From: Ignelater luminosus
Taxonomy: Eukaryota; Arthropoda; Insecta; Coleoptera; Elateridae
DNA: 64,000 bases
Direction: 5' to 3'
Assembly: GCA_011009095.1 (NCBI GenBank)
Contig: VTPC01005723.1
Location: forward strand, 189,121 to 253,120
A program made the translations under genes and the position numbers. Shown here piece by piece: positions 47,400-60,214 of this stretch. How positions within the stretch are numbered: the first letter of the stretch is position 1; the number at the start of each line of letters is the position of its first letter. Under the pieces are notes generated by a model. It was not told the origin of the DNA and did no database searches. It saw nothing but the letters and a program-made list of their open reading frames with translations.

Positions 47400-49130
47400 T
47401 GTCTGACGAGTCACATTGTAATGTAACCTTGCGTTGCATATACTTACAATAAAGACCAGCTTATGGTCTGCCCTGCTAACTCAAGTCGGGGCCTTGGATC
47501 GTGGGCGAATGAGAGGAGCAGACCACTTTAATTTAAAGAACTCTATTGAAAGTAATTGACAAATTACATTGATTACATACAAATTTCATATATTGTACCA
47601 AAATACCTATTACAAGTAAGTGAGTACACAACCATCAATGACTACTTTGAAATGAAAACAACTTAATACAAAATCAAATCCTAAAATTTCAAAAAAATAG
47701 CATACTAAAGGGCGCCAAGTATTAATTAATTTAATACTATCTAAACATTAATAAAATGATCATTGAGTTTCAGCAAATAAAAATTGTAACATAATAAAAT
47801 TTAGATTCATATCTAGTTTTATTAAATCTATAAACAATTAATAAATTTAAATTTCCAATCCCATTAATAAATTATTTGAAATAAATGAGAATAGGCGATA
47901 GGTAACACAAGAATAGAACAGATACCAGAAAAGAACTTACTTGATACCGCAGATTCCGCTGATGTAGCTACGTCAGACAGAAAAATTGTTTATTCACAAC
48001 CTGAAACAGATCAAATGCACATAGCTGTTCTCATATTTTGTGACCCATCACTTAAGAAATCATTAGAACAAACTCAACATTAAGATCATAGTTAGTTCAA
48101 AAAATTTTGTTTTAAACAACTGTTAAAATAAAATTAATTTTATAGACAGGTTTTGTTTAATTCATTAAATTGTTTTGTGTAACTTTTTTCCAAATTAAAA
48201 AGAAATGAACTATAAGCTTTTCTAAAGAGCGAAATCTTTAAAGCATAAATTGAATAAAATAAATGAATTAAAGCAGTTCAATAAATCAAATGAAAGTGAC
48301 TAAAAATAAATACATTATACTACAGGCCATTAAATTTTATAAAGATTAATTGTTTTTGACGAGAAGAAACCGAAAATAAATGTTAAATGTATTACATCAC
48401 ACTATTTTAAGGTAGTCACAGTTGAGAATAAATTAATGAAAAATGCTTGATAACACGAGCAGCTGTTCCAGTGCCGAATGTTGCCATTCAAAATCAATCG
48501 CTAACGCGCTTTTTCGAGGAGCCACGAATAGTCCCGGAACTTAGGAAGGGATACGGAACGGCTACCCACTACTTCACCAGAAGGATCCTTTTACCCCAAG
48601 ACCGATGTCGTCTGCAGCGAACTAGCCTCCACAAAAAAGCTGTGGAGGACACGCAAGCAAGTGAGAACGGAGTAAAAAGAAGCGACAAATCAACATACCT
48701 TCAATATATTTGAAGCTTGCTAAAGAATTTTACCAAAACGAAGTAATCCGAAATTGAGAGGGTGAGCTCCACACACACACACACACACACCTGCGGAAGC
48801 ACTAAGCACTTCTCCACAAAATGGGAAATTTAAATGAACGGTTAGAAATCGTAAAACGAACAATGGGCGGCACACACCCGTGTGTCACAAAACAAGTTTT
48901 TAAACTGCCCCCGTCGAAATTCGGAAACTTGGTCTGCCGGCAAAACGCAAAATCTACAACCAATGGCCATTCAAACAAAGTTTAAAAGTGAGTCGGCTGA
49001 TCTCATGTGCCAATTAGAGAACATCAAAGGAATATTTTTCAACCGCAGGTTGGTCCAGAAACTACAAAGGAAATTTAACCCCGGAGAAATAATCAAGAAA
49101 ATATCAACACGAAACACTTTAAGATAAAGC
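47400..49130. repeat. Composite GC-mosaic repeat, copy B, with (ac)n microsatellite
   Basis: Motifs ttgtaatgtaaccttgcgtt, atacttacaataaagacc and aactcaagtcggggccttgg at 47417-47500 match those of copy A at 2.65-2.88 kb. About 1 kb of AT-rich DNA follows, then a GC-richer block (48440-49120) holding an (ac)n microsatellite at about 48772-48790. The frames at 48447-48713 and 48882-49127 have no recognised domain. Copy A has the same layout, which supports one dispersed family. Confidence 0.4.
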
Positions 49131-52100
49131 TATATATATGAATAAAAACGATAGAAACACTAATAAGGCAAGCAGAAAATGGGTTTAAAATCTAATAAGT
49201 AAATAGCGTATTTAGATAAAAGGCTAATGTCTAAAAATCTCAGAAAAATTCGCATGCAAATAACCCTAAATTAATCAAAACTGATGCAGCCAATCCCGAA
49301 TCTAATAGTCATTCATTAGCCAACGGAACGATAACAGATAGCCTCTTTTAATTAGCTGAAAACAATAAGCGAGTGAAATCCCATAAAACAAGCAGAAATT
49401 AATTCTATAAAAGCAAAAGAAATCAGTTTAAACTACATCTGGCATCTAGAGATAACTATAGATTACAAAAAAATCAATCATGGCCATCCTAGAGTAATTG
49501 CAACGAAATAATTCTTAAGATTTTTAATACAAAGAAAATTTCCATATGCAACATAAATATTATACAAGCAAATTAATAGAAATTTCATTTCAATGATATA
49601 TAAGGTGGTCTAAAAGTATATATGTTCGTATGGATTCATATAGGAACGGTGAAACAGATTGAAGATATTAAACGGCAGCCAGTGAAGATAACCAGAATTA
49701 GTGAGGATAAGGACCCATGTAAAGTTCATAAAAGAATGAATGTAACAACACATTATAAATTGAAGCTGTAAGTTTGACATTCTCTACAAAGGAAATTTCT
49801 TGACGTGACGTACACAAATTTATCTAAAATAAACTACCAATTCCTTGTTTAAATCGAAAAGCCTTACTGTTAGGATCTTAAAATAAACAAGACCACATAG
49901 TAATGAAATAAGACAGATTTAATTGCTTTAACTAGGTAAACCTAGGTAATTAATTATTCTGAATAATCGATAATATATGCAAATAACAAAAAAATTACTC
50001 TCGGGATTTAACTTCTATGGTAAATTAGCAAATATAGCCAGAAGAAAACTAAATAAGAATACATAAAGCGATAATGTTTATGTTAACTGTATTCAGCCGT
50101 TAATTACTTATTTAGTTATTAAAGTGGTTTGTATTTTTGATTAATTTAGATTAGTTTTTCGACCTTTTAAAGTTGAAAACTGGATACTTTTCTGACAATG
50201 GTTCTCAATCAAGCTTTCTAAGTGAAGCATAATCTTACAGTAGCATAGGTTAAAAAGCTTCATATAACTATAGGTAAGGAATGCTTTACCTCTTTTTAAG
50301 TCAGCTAATGTAACCCAATGCAGCCAACTAAAACTTATGCAAAATCTTACTAACAGTAGGTCAGAGGGAAACATGATATTAACTTTGTAACCGTTTTAAA
50401 TAAATATACGACTTTATTATATTCAAATTTATCTTGGAGAAGTCATTTTTGTTACTGCAATAAATATAAAGATTAAATACAAATTCTAACTAATAATAAT
50501 AAATTACAAAAATTATTATTGCTGCATTGTGTAATTAACAAAACATTTAAAAAGATTTGTTTATAATTGTAATTTAATATTTAATAATTATTTTAGATTG
50601 TTCTCACACAAAAATAAACAAATCCAAAATAAGAAACTTGTTTTACATTTTAACATTAATTTTGCAAAGCTGGTTTACCCTCGCAAAAATGTGGCGTTTA
50701 AATCATTCCCGATTTGCTATTTTTATTCGTAAAAACTAACTTAATAAATAAAACACAAATAAATTGTAACAGATAATTTTAAACATTCAAAACTAACCAT
50801 TAGACTATTATTTTGTATATCTACAATCTTGCAAATTGATGATCAAGTTTCGCGAATAACAAAAGATATTTATTATCACCCACGTTTAATTTTGGTACAT
50901 TTACCGCTAGCTACGTGTATTTCCTAGTATTACCGTTTTAATTTCTTTTGTTCTTATTAATTTACTACAACCAACAGTTCGATATTTTATCCCGCTTTAA
51001 ATGCCATTCGAGAATAAATTATCTAAGGAAAATAATAAAATCTCTAATTATTATATAAAGATGACTAATAACATTATTTATAAACAGTAACAGATAATAA
51101 AATGTAAGAACCAACTTAACAAGCAAAAAATTTACAAATATTACAACTTTCTAAAAGTTTTTTAGTAAAAATCTTTTTGGCGTTTTTACGTTTTGAAATT
51201 AGTTTTACACACTTTCTGCGACCCGAATTTTTTCCTAAATAACCGTTATAGAATATGCATTTTTTCCTAATTTAAAAAGGTTAAAAGTTCACATTATTAA
51301 TATTTTCGTAGATGTTAGTTTATCGATCTAATTAATAAAGATTGTATAAATCAGTACGTTTTAAATTGAAATCGAGGAATGTAATAACAGACACAAAATA
51401 ATAAAATTCAATATTACGTAGATGTACCTATTACTAGGAGTAGGTTGAAACTAATTATTTATCACCTCTATAGTCGTTAACCTAAATGAAGTTTCATAAT
51501 AAGAAAATGCAATTAATGTTTATGTCAGTTTTTGTTTCTCTTCTTTCAACCTTTTATAGAACTATGAAAATGACCTACGTAAAGATATAACGGAACAATC
51601 ACTTTTTATGCACGTACTATTCCGTCATTACGCAGTACGCTCGAGATCATTTATATGGATTTTTGTGCAACTTGGAGTTACGTAAATTGAATTAAATGGA
51701 GTATCTACTACATAAATATAAATATGACAAATGTCGTATTAACTAATAAATAAATAGACTTTACTTGCTGTAATTGTAACTACCGTTTTGTAATTCAATT
51801 AATTCTTGCTTATTAATCATAAAATTGGATTAAGATTCATTATCAAGAGATGATTGAACATCTGAAAATAACCTTTACAACAAAAAAATCTATGACGCCA
51901 AACGTGATTAAAAAGTCTACTTAGTCAATCATTAGTTCGCATTTATGTTTCTTTCCCTTCATCTAAAGCATTAGATGTCCACACACTTGCATTTAAATTA
52001 GAAAAATCTAAAATTCGATACATCAAGAAATCACATAATTAACTAAACCCAACTCGATTTAGCAATGAACAAGTTAATTGTATAATTGTTACTAGATTCT

Positions 52101-52520
52101 CGTCAACTTCAGAATCACAGTAATCTACAGGAAAATATGAAATTAATTTCAACACCTAACAACCAAATTCCAGTTCTTATTTCACAATGAAAAACTACTG
52201 AGGCGTTACCTAACGTATTTCTAGGTACTTTAAATGAACTTAACGATTATAAGCAGTTTATCATGTTAATAAAAACTGATTCTCCAACATGTTCCAGACA
52301 GTTTTAAGTGACCAAAACTCATAAATTACTTAGGACAAGCTAATAACACAATACTGTAACGTTATCATTAACAAGCAAATGATGTAGGAAAAGCAAGCAT
52401 AAACTTTTAGCGGGAAGATTTGAGCAGTTATGCATGACCTAGATAATTTACTTAAAATTAGTTTATTTTAAAAACCTAAAAACATTTTTCTGTTGGGATT
52501 GTACAAATACAATTTTCCAG
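49131..52520. other. AT-rich DNA, no feature seen
   Basis: More than 3 kb of AT-rich sequence without recognisable coding, RNA or repeat structure. The minus-strand frame at 50141-50374 shows no domain. Confidence 0.5.
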
Positions 52521-52527
52521 TTAATTA

Positions 52528-52746
52528 TACAGTGTGGTCACATTTTGATGTTTACTATTGGGATCTCGGAAATTGTAAGAGATACGAAGTCGGTTAAATT
52601 AGAAGAAATGTGGCTTTTTGGAAATCAATTTACTTATGCTTTTGTTTTTTCAAAATGATTCACGGCTTACTAGATATTTGCTAAAAACGAAATTTTCTTA
52701 TTTTTTTAAGTGAGCATCGAAATGTGGACACACTATATAGTGAAAA
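52528..52746. mobile_element. Tc1-like MITE, 219 bp
   Basis: The left end reads TACAGTGTGGTCACATTTTG followed by ATG. The right end reverse-complemented reads TATAGTGTGTCCACATTTCG followed by ATG. About 18 of the first 23 positions match, and matching continues for some 30 bp. TA lies at each outer edge. The cagtgtgg..cacattt type of end is typical of Tc1/mariner elements. No transposase is encoded between the ends. Confidence 0.75.
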
Positions 52747-53400
52747 CAATGTTTTGTAAAAGACGAAACAAATAATGTACCATAAGAAGATTAGTAACTT
52801 TTACTTCCATTTTTAAACACTAGCTTCTGCTAGTTATGAAACTTCAGAACATACTAGAATGACAGATCTTTAAATTCTAAATAGATACATAATATACGTT
52901 ACATGACTTTGCACAAACGTTTGTTGTTTAGATTGTTTCCGCAAAAAACTATAAGCATTTGTGAAAATTCCAGTGACATTAAGTCGTAATAAAATGTTAG
53001 GAACTACATTTTTTCAGCAGTGAGAAGAAAACATGATTTTGGATAGTCCTATTGGCCTTTACTAGTAACCGGAATTTTCAGAGTTCAACTTCAACTTTGA
53101 TTGGATGACCTCCGTTTGGAAATACCTTTCATTTCATCTAACACTCATAAAATTGATAAGTATGCATAGTTAGTTTACCCCGGAGCTCGAAGGGTGGTTT
53201 AGGAATAAAGGATAGCACAGCTTGGAGAAAGAATCAAACAACATCTTAGCAATTTAATTATATTGAGCACAAGTCCACAAATGCAGAAAAGTGACCAAGT
53301 TCAAACTTTAGAAATTCGAAGAATATAAAAAAAATGAAACCACGCAGAAGTACTAAGCAAGAAAACTATTTTGGTTGCGGTTTTCGAATTGGCCTTGGTA
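52747..53400. other. AT-rich DNA, no feature seen
   Basis: No coding or repeat structure recognised. Confidence 0.45.
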
Positions 53401-53439
53401 AGCAAACAGGTAAATGTTAATCTTCGTTTCAGTCATCAA

Positions 53440-54047
53440 ATGGTTAATTCTGAAGGTGGAAAGGCTGACAATCACAAGCACAGGTATTCGCAGCAGATCT
53501 GATGATGAATAGCGGCTGATAAGGTAGCAACGCCTTCTCAAAGTAGACCGCACGAAACCATTTGCCGGCTTTGGTAATAATTGATTTGTAAACGGTGATC
53601 TAGACCTCTTGGCCTAATTGAAGTTTAATCGAGTTAAGGTATAGAGCAGTATCGGACAGCTGGACGAGGCTTAACAGGCGTGGCTGTGGCTTTGGAGAAT
53701 GCAGCAATAATGGTCTCAACTTTAGACGTTTCTCTCTTCTAGAAACCAAGTCGCTGTGATAACTGATAAACCTGCAGGTATATCCCGATTCAAGCGATCA
53801 AAGTAGATAGTGAGGATGGAAGACTCAGGTCTCTTCGGACGGGGTAGCTAAATGACTGGATTGGTGATGATAAAAGATGAATGAGTTGATGAATCGAGAA
53901 TCAGCCCACAGTATTTACGTACGCAGAAGTCTCTTTGAGGTTGTGTAGGAAGACAGAAGAATCTTTGTTAAATGGTGGAAGAACCGTAGCAAGCTTGTTG
54001 AAATGTAAATAATGATGGCGCACGTCGTAAGACTCAGAATTAGCCAT
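53440..54047 (-). pseudogene. Probable Ty3/gypsy gag remnant
   Basis: On the minus strand an ATG at 54047 opens MANSESYDV, and LPPFNKDSSVFL follows, resembling the LPPFxxxDPxLWF segment near the start of insect gypsy gag proteins. After frameshifts come QRLGF and EKRLKLRPLL, then KPQPRLLSLVQLSD, in the order of the gag (S)EEKRLxxLL and KPSxLLRxMRxLA motifs. Finally a segment with SAANTCACDCQPF may be the decayed Cys/His part. Each match is weak, and the overall order is the main argument. GC content (clearly above the flanks) is consistent with an insertion. Integrase and RT were not found. Confidence 0.4.
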
Positions 54048-54560
54048 GTCTGGAGCATTGTTTCAAAGAGCCGTAGTGCCTGCGATGAGTGGCGAGGTAC
54101 ACAAATGCCGAAGAATAAGAACAATGTTGTTGACCAAGAACGGTGTCTTACTTTTCTGTACAACAGGCCGATCGAATAGTGTTGGTATGTCGCACTCCTC
54201 GACGGTCCATCGTAGAACCAACCTAGAGAGCACGGGCAGTTTGGCGACGGCTATGAACTGGCTTTTTCCTCTACCGACGTCATCGAGCAACAATGTTCGC
54301 GAACGTCTTCTGTTTTTTATCACACAAATAATAATACTCCATCTCTATTAATAATAAACTTGCAGCACTTAAAATGAATAAACGGACGTGCTATTTGAAG
54401 ATGCCTAGACTGCCTGGGCGTCATCCCTAGCAAAGCCTAAAGCATGGTGGAGGAAGCTTCACTCACTCACTCCTGTGGCAAGAATGGGAATCGCGGAAGC
54501 ACTTTACTAGCTTTCGTCATTCTTCTGCACAATATCAGTTTTTTTGTGGGCGTTGTCCGT
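54048..54560. other. GC-richer DNA upstream of the gag-like remnant
   Basis: This carries overlapping frames on both strands (54046-54351 plus, 54063-54323 minus) with no clear domain. By position it could be the leader or LTR of the gypsy-like remnant, but no LTR boundary or primer binding site was found. Tandem cactcactcact-like sequence lies near 54461-54471. Confidence 0.3.
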
Positions 54561-57220
54561 TTCTATAGGGCGAAATCGCATGGGAAATATGTAAAACTCC
54601 TGATGAACATAGAAAGTTTATGAATGCACACATACATATGAGCGTGCGCTAAAAATAGGTTCCACGTCTAACCTTAGTTTAGCTTAGCTACTTCTAATGT
54701 TATATATAAATTGTAACAAAATTATGTTAATTAACATTACTGATAATTTCTACAATAATTAATAACAATTTTTGGTTTGTTACAAATTTAGTATGCCTTT
54801 TTAAGATTAACATTTCTGTACTGCAAAAGATAAAATTGATTATATTGTCTAGTATCAGATTTGGTTATAAATTTTAAATATTGTCATGATTAAATTAATA
54901 GATAGTTACTAACACTAGATTAGTAAAAATTAAGAAAATTCCAAACTCATTGTCATAGGGAGCACAACCTCTTTCTCTTATTTTAGTATCCGCTACTGTT
55001 TTTGTTTATAACAGATTTGTAAGGTCACACCATCTAACGTTTCCAAAATCAATGCAGCACAGTTAATTCTTCACATATTAATCTTCTGCAGGTTTCACAT
55101 CCGTTTTGTTTTCTCAAAAGTTCACCTTAATTGAGTGACCGCTAAATATAATTTGAAAAACAGAATTTTTACTTTCTTTGACATTGTCTTACATTACTTT
55201 CACAAATCAATTTCTGTGATTACCTATGATAACTTTTGTGGCCTTTTCATTCAATTTCTCGTATTATGCTATGATTTGCAATGCTTTCATTTCATATTAA
55301 GGTTATTGATGTATGTATGATTCTTTTATATTAATATCCTGTAATTGATGCTGTATTGATTTGTGTACAATTGTGCAAATTGTTAATATTCTAAACTTTC
55401 TAAATAAATCAGAGAAAATTAAACAATAGTAAAGCATAAGTGCATACACATTAAGAACTCTCTCACACGCGTGGTATTGATTAGAAAATTTTTATAAGAA
55501 CAATTTCCAAGTCAAGTTCACGGATTGACCTTAATTCGTGACTCTTTGCACTGTTAATACGAAGGTTTTTCACTGCTGAAGTTGCGTGAATGGACACTCC
55601 TAATAAGGTGTTAACAGTATAAGATTATACATCAATTTCATATAATTTTACGACCTTGTTTTATTAAGCATTTTGTTCTCTCCGTTTTAAACAAAGCGGA
55701 AATTCGTAGTAGAATTATATTTTAACACACAAAAAATAAATTAAAGTAATTAAGTCAACCGTATATTAGAAAAGGAAACAAAGACAATGTTTTTACGAAT
55801 GCTTCCTCCATTCACTTTGTTCTTATTTTGTTACAATTTTTTAACTTTTGGCTATAGTAAAGTATAATCTAGTGTAATACACTTCCTTTCGTATTTTTGG
55901 AAATAAACTGCCGTTAAATTTTCAGGGAGTTCATTGACTTAATAGTAAAGGAATTATTAATTTTGTAAATATTTATTGCGGTAGAATTAGCAACACAAAG
56001 TTTCAATTAATCGTTTAATATTATAAATTTATAACAAACAACATAATAATAAGGTGGCCATAAATATTTAAACTTGTAATTATTGTATAAGCAACAAAAA
56101 AACGTACTGAAAAGATACGGACAGATAAATTAATTCAAAATAATAATTTTTACATCACAGCCCAAAGCGTTTTTTGTTACACTAAAGCAAAAAAGATTAA
56201 AATAAAAGGGAGAGATGAAGAAACAATTCAAAGAAAGCCTTCGGCGAATTGTAAAATACATCCACCTGCTTTAATTTTCCAGCGCAGACCATTGTTTAAA
56301 AATACAACCGTGCAGAAACTGGTCTTTTCCATCTTGGGAACCAAGTAGGATTTTTTGGCTTTACTAAACAGCTGCCCGGTTAAACAATTTATGTAAAAGT
56401 AATACGTCAACCAATGCCAGAATTATAAAGATATTATTCGTTTTTATTGTGGTGTTAACAAAATATTTTATTATTATGTGAACCTCTTTTTAGATTTATA
56501 TTATGTAAAGATAAAGTGAATAATATATAGAGCAACTTGTATGACTGATTTTTAAAACACCTTGTAGATCGTTTAGAATTTAATATTTATCACATCAACA
56601 ACCTACATTTTCTTGTATTTACTTTTAATTTCGTCATTAAAATGTATGTAGTATATTTCACTTTTATTTTTAACTGTGAGAATTAAACGAGAATTTTAAA
56701 TTTGTTATGTACCAAAATTAACTACCATGTCAACAGACGACGCTTCATGATAAATTCACACTGTTCAGACTTAAACTCACCGACTGTTAAGACAATTTGG
56801 TAAAACTTATCAAGATTTTTATTCTAAAGTAACAATAATAGAATCTTCCAATTATTAATTACGGAATACGTTGAAACGGCCGAAAAGAAATATAATTTTA
56901 ATCAAGTTCTCCTACCGTCGACTTTAATTATTATTATTAATAAATATTTAAAAGAAAAAAATTCAATTAGTTGTATATTAATTCTTGTTTTTATAGTTAG
57001 AATCATTGCATTGGTAAGTTACAATTCTTAGAAGAAATATTACATAGCAATTGTTTTTAAATCAAATAATATTAGACAACTAGGAGCAATAATTATTTAG
57101 AGAAATAAACGCATAAAACCGTGTTCGGGGTAGTTCGGGTTTGCTACATATAAACCCGCGCTCTAATTTAGATGAAGTTAAGCCAGACCAAGCAACAGAT
57201 TGATCTCCGGAGCTTAACTT
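54561..57220. other. AT-rich DNA, no gene recognised
   Basis: AT-rich throughout. A short GC-richer patch at 57120-57165 (gtgttcggggtagttcgggt) is unexplained. Confidence 0.45.
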
Positions 57221-57224
57221 AAAA

Positions 57225-57365
57225 AACAGGTCGCAATATCAAGTCGGGAAAATTAAACTTAGCCAAGGAAATTTTATGAATCAGAAACTCGGCGTCACAA
57301 TACAAACATCTTCAGCTGCGTTCTCTTTTATCGAAACGGAGAAATTATCATAAGGGCAATAGGGT
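57225..57365 (+). repeat. Isolated partial copy of the 58.8-kb tandem monomer
   Basis: The run gcaatatcaagtcgggaaaa ... aatcagaaact ... gtcacaatacaaa ... ctgcgttctcttttatcg has the same blocks in the same order as each monomer of the 58810-60214 array (for example cacaatatcaaatcgtgaaa and cttctcttttatcggatacg). It shows that this repeat is also dispersed outside the array. Confidence 0.7.
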
Positions 57366-57574
57366 GGAACTTAACTATACGGTGAAAATAAAACTTTTTT
57401 GTTTTGATGTGTAATAGTGAAATTTGTTTTCCTTTTTGGATGCCTAAACTACTAGTAAAAAACTTTTATGCTAATTTATTCGTTTTACAATTTAAATACA
57501 AAGTAACTAAAAGTAAAAAAGGCAACTCTTAGCTCATATTTGCTTATATTAAACAAATACTACCAAGAAGTCAC

Positions 57575-58564
57575 CACGAGGAGCCGGCTGCGTATTGACT
57601 TCCACCTTCCCTCTCGCCCTTTGTTATATTAGCTATCCAGCCTACGAGCTTATAGTCCTTTTTAGTGTTAAACTTTGACATAAAATTGCGAGACTTCAAC
57701 TTTCCCAAGATAAAACCATCTCTAGCTTCAGATCCAGACACGACTGATACGGCTTCCGTGACAATCTTGACGCACCTTTCCAATGCCTGAGTATGACAAG
57801 GAAAACATGCAAATTAGGTGATTTTCCGGTTTGTACCATTTTCTTCACTTCTTCGTCAGATAAGTCCGACAAGACATAAGGTTTCGTCAGTTTACAATTA
57901 TTCCAATTTATTAAATCTATATACTCATAAGCTTCAAAGTTAAGGAGAGAAACTTCAAATCTCCTCAATTATTCTCCTAAGTCCAAGTTCACTAATATAT
58001 CGCCGGGAATCAGTTATCAATACCAAAAGTATATTTTCATGATGGCCAAAAAAGACATTCCGTTGAATAACTGGATCGATAATGTCTCTGTAGTACTCTT
58101 TTTTGAGATACCTGGAACATTTAATCATTTACCACAAATGAATAGATCCATCTTCGCGAGAAGGATTTACTTTGATGTTGAACCGCATATGACTATAAAT
58201 TTTAGTAACATATTCGGCAAGAACTTGTAAATTTGGAGGAGGGGTTTTTACAGGACACATATAAATTCAGAATTCTGTTTGTTGTTGTTAGCCAAAGAGA
58301 GTGGGCAATTTTTTTTCTGAGTTCGTTTTCTCTAAGTCTTAGGAAAATATGCCGCTTGACAAATTTCAAGCAAGTAGGTACTTCAAGTTTTATAATTTTC
58401 ATATCTTCATATTTTTCAAGTTGGTTTCCTATTGGCCCAGAGGATCCTTTAGAACTCGTAGTAGTTTGCCTATCGAGATGTTGAAATAAGTGCCTGAAGG
58501 AAAGCTCGTTTGCATGTAGTAAGCAAATTACCCATTGTAAGGGTCTTTTTAGTCTAGTTTCCAA
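57575..58564 (-). pseudogene. Multicopy uncharacterised arthropod protein, truncated copy
   Basis: Reading the minus strand from 58564: TRLKRPLQWVICLLHANELS, then FRHLFQHLD, SGPIGNQLE, LWLTTTNRIL, then (after the stop at about 58202) EYVTKIYSHMRFNIKVNPS, SRYLKKEYYRDIIDPVIQRN, then FEAYEYIDLINWNNCKLTKP, LSDLSDEEVKKMV, and HTQALERCVKIVTEA, ARDGFILGKLKSRNFMSKFN. I recall this layout (RPLQW.ICLLH.NELP.RHL..., W..CxVTEPP..., FPCHTQAVERCVKLVTEA...RDGFIR...SR) from uncharacterised proteins present in many copies in insect and cnidarian genomes. Function is unknown; high copy number suggests a mobile origin. The copy lacks the N-terminal part and has about four frame breaks, but about 300 residues are still readable. 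Confidence 0.7.
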
Positions 58565-58809
58565 TATTGCAGGACTTTAATTCTTCTTTATTTTATGTTT
58601 TCTATATCATAAACTTATTTATAACCTTAAAATAGCTTTAATTCAATTATTGTTTTTTTTTGCGTTTTTTTTAGAAAATCAGAAGCTTTGCGGCACCAGT
58701 AAATATCATTTGAAATTTAAAAGCAAAACATTTTTGTTGTATGGAGTTAAAAAGGAAAAGAATTTTCACTATTACAAAGTTAAATTCGAAACTTCGTTTT
58801 TAAGTTCCA

Positions 58810-60214
58810 CCCTAATGGGCAACCCATCGTTAATCAATAATTCACTGCTCATAAATAAGGCTAGCTCCCTAATCTAGTCTCCGTAGCACCCTCCAGTGTA
58901 CTACTCTTTGATATTCATTTTCTCTGGCAGTGCACAAGATCAAATCGGGAAGATTACATTTAAGCAAGAAGAGTATCACTCAGAAGCTTTTGGAATCATT
59001 CCTGGGTGGTCACAATACAAAAATTTTAAAATGCATTTTCTTCTATCGGATACGAACAAATTCAATTATTATTGCCACAAAATACTATAGTAACACCGAA
59101 ACAGAAAAATTATACCCGAAGTCCATTGTTGATCAATAATAATCGACTGACTGATAAGCCTTCTTATATATCTCTGGTCTTCTAATTTAGTCTTCTTAGT
59201 AGCCGCCAGTATGATACACTTTGATATTAAGTTTCATCGGCAGTTTACATTATCAAATAGAGAAAATCACAATCAATAAAGAAAAGTTTATCATTCAGAA
59301 ACTTACAGAATTATTCATCAGAGTCGCAATACAGAAATTTGCAACTGCCTTCTCTTTTATCGGATACGGACATAACCCAAAGATTATTGCCACAGTCACT
59401 AAAAGAAAATTGAAACGGAAAAATTATTTGATACACGCAACCTATCGTTAGCTCTAGGTCTTCGTAGCAACTGCAGATGTGGTACTCTTTGATATTAATT
59501 TTCTTCGGCAGTACACAATATCAAATGGGAACCAAAGAGAGTTTATTACTTACAGATCTACAAAATATGAAAATGTTCCATTGCATTATTTTCTGTTGGA
59601 TACGGGCGCAACCAGAAACTATTGATATAAGGTACAAACCGTCAGTACATTATTATTTGATATTAATTTTCTCCGGCAATACACAATATCAAATCGTGAA
59701 AATCACAACAAATCAAGTTCATCACTCACAGATTTACGGAATTATTCTCCCGAGTTCTAATATAAAAACTTCCCACTGCGTTCCTTTCTGTCGGATACAG
59801 TCACAGTCCGAAAACTATCTCCACAAGGCTCGAATGTAACATCAAAACAAAAACATTATTACACTCGAAGTCCATTATTAATCAATAATTGAGTGACTGA
59901 TAAACCTGCTAATAAACCTAGCCCTTTGGTCTGGTCTCATAGTAACTACTACTGTACTACTCTCTGATGATATTAATTTGCTCTAATAGGAACAGGGAAA
60001 ATTACACTCAACTAAGGTGAGTTTATCATTCAGAAAGTTAAGAAAAGGTCAAAACACATAATTTTATCGGATACGGACACAGCTCAAAAATTATTGTCAC
60101 AAGACACTGAAGTAACATCTACATAAATAAATTATTACACACAGAACCCATCGTTCATCAATGACGAACATTCATGCGCTCTAGTCTGGTCTCCGTAGCA
60201 ACCGCCAGTTTGTA
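58810..60214 (+). repeat. Tandem array, about 300 bp monomer, five copies
   Basis: Blocks like actctttgatattaattttc (about 58903, 59218, 59485, 59655 and 59961) recur at spacings of about 315, 267, 170 (a deleted copy) and 305 bp. Each is followed by a cacaatatcaaatcgggaaa-like block, a tcattcagaaacttac-like block, a tcttttatcggatacgg-like block, an aaattattgccacaa-like block and a ccatcgttaatcaataat-like block. The last copy breaks off at ctccgtagcaaccgccagtt (60214). Several copies contain frames of 60-120 codons, but these differ between monomers, so they are not a conserved protein. Confidence 0.85.

Noticed and set aside
59221-59839. Frames of 76-120 codons that could suggest a repeated protein
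   Set aside because: They are by-products of the ~300-bp tandem monomer; the frames shift from monomer to monomer.
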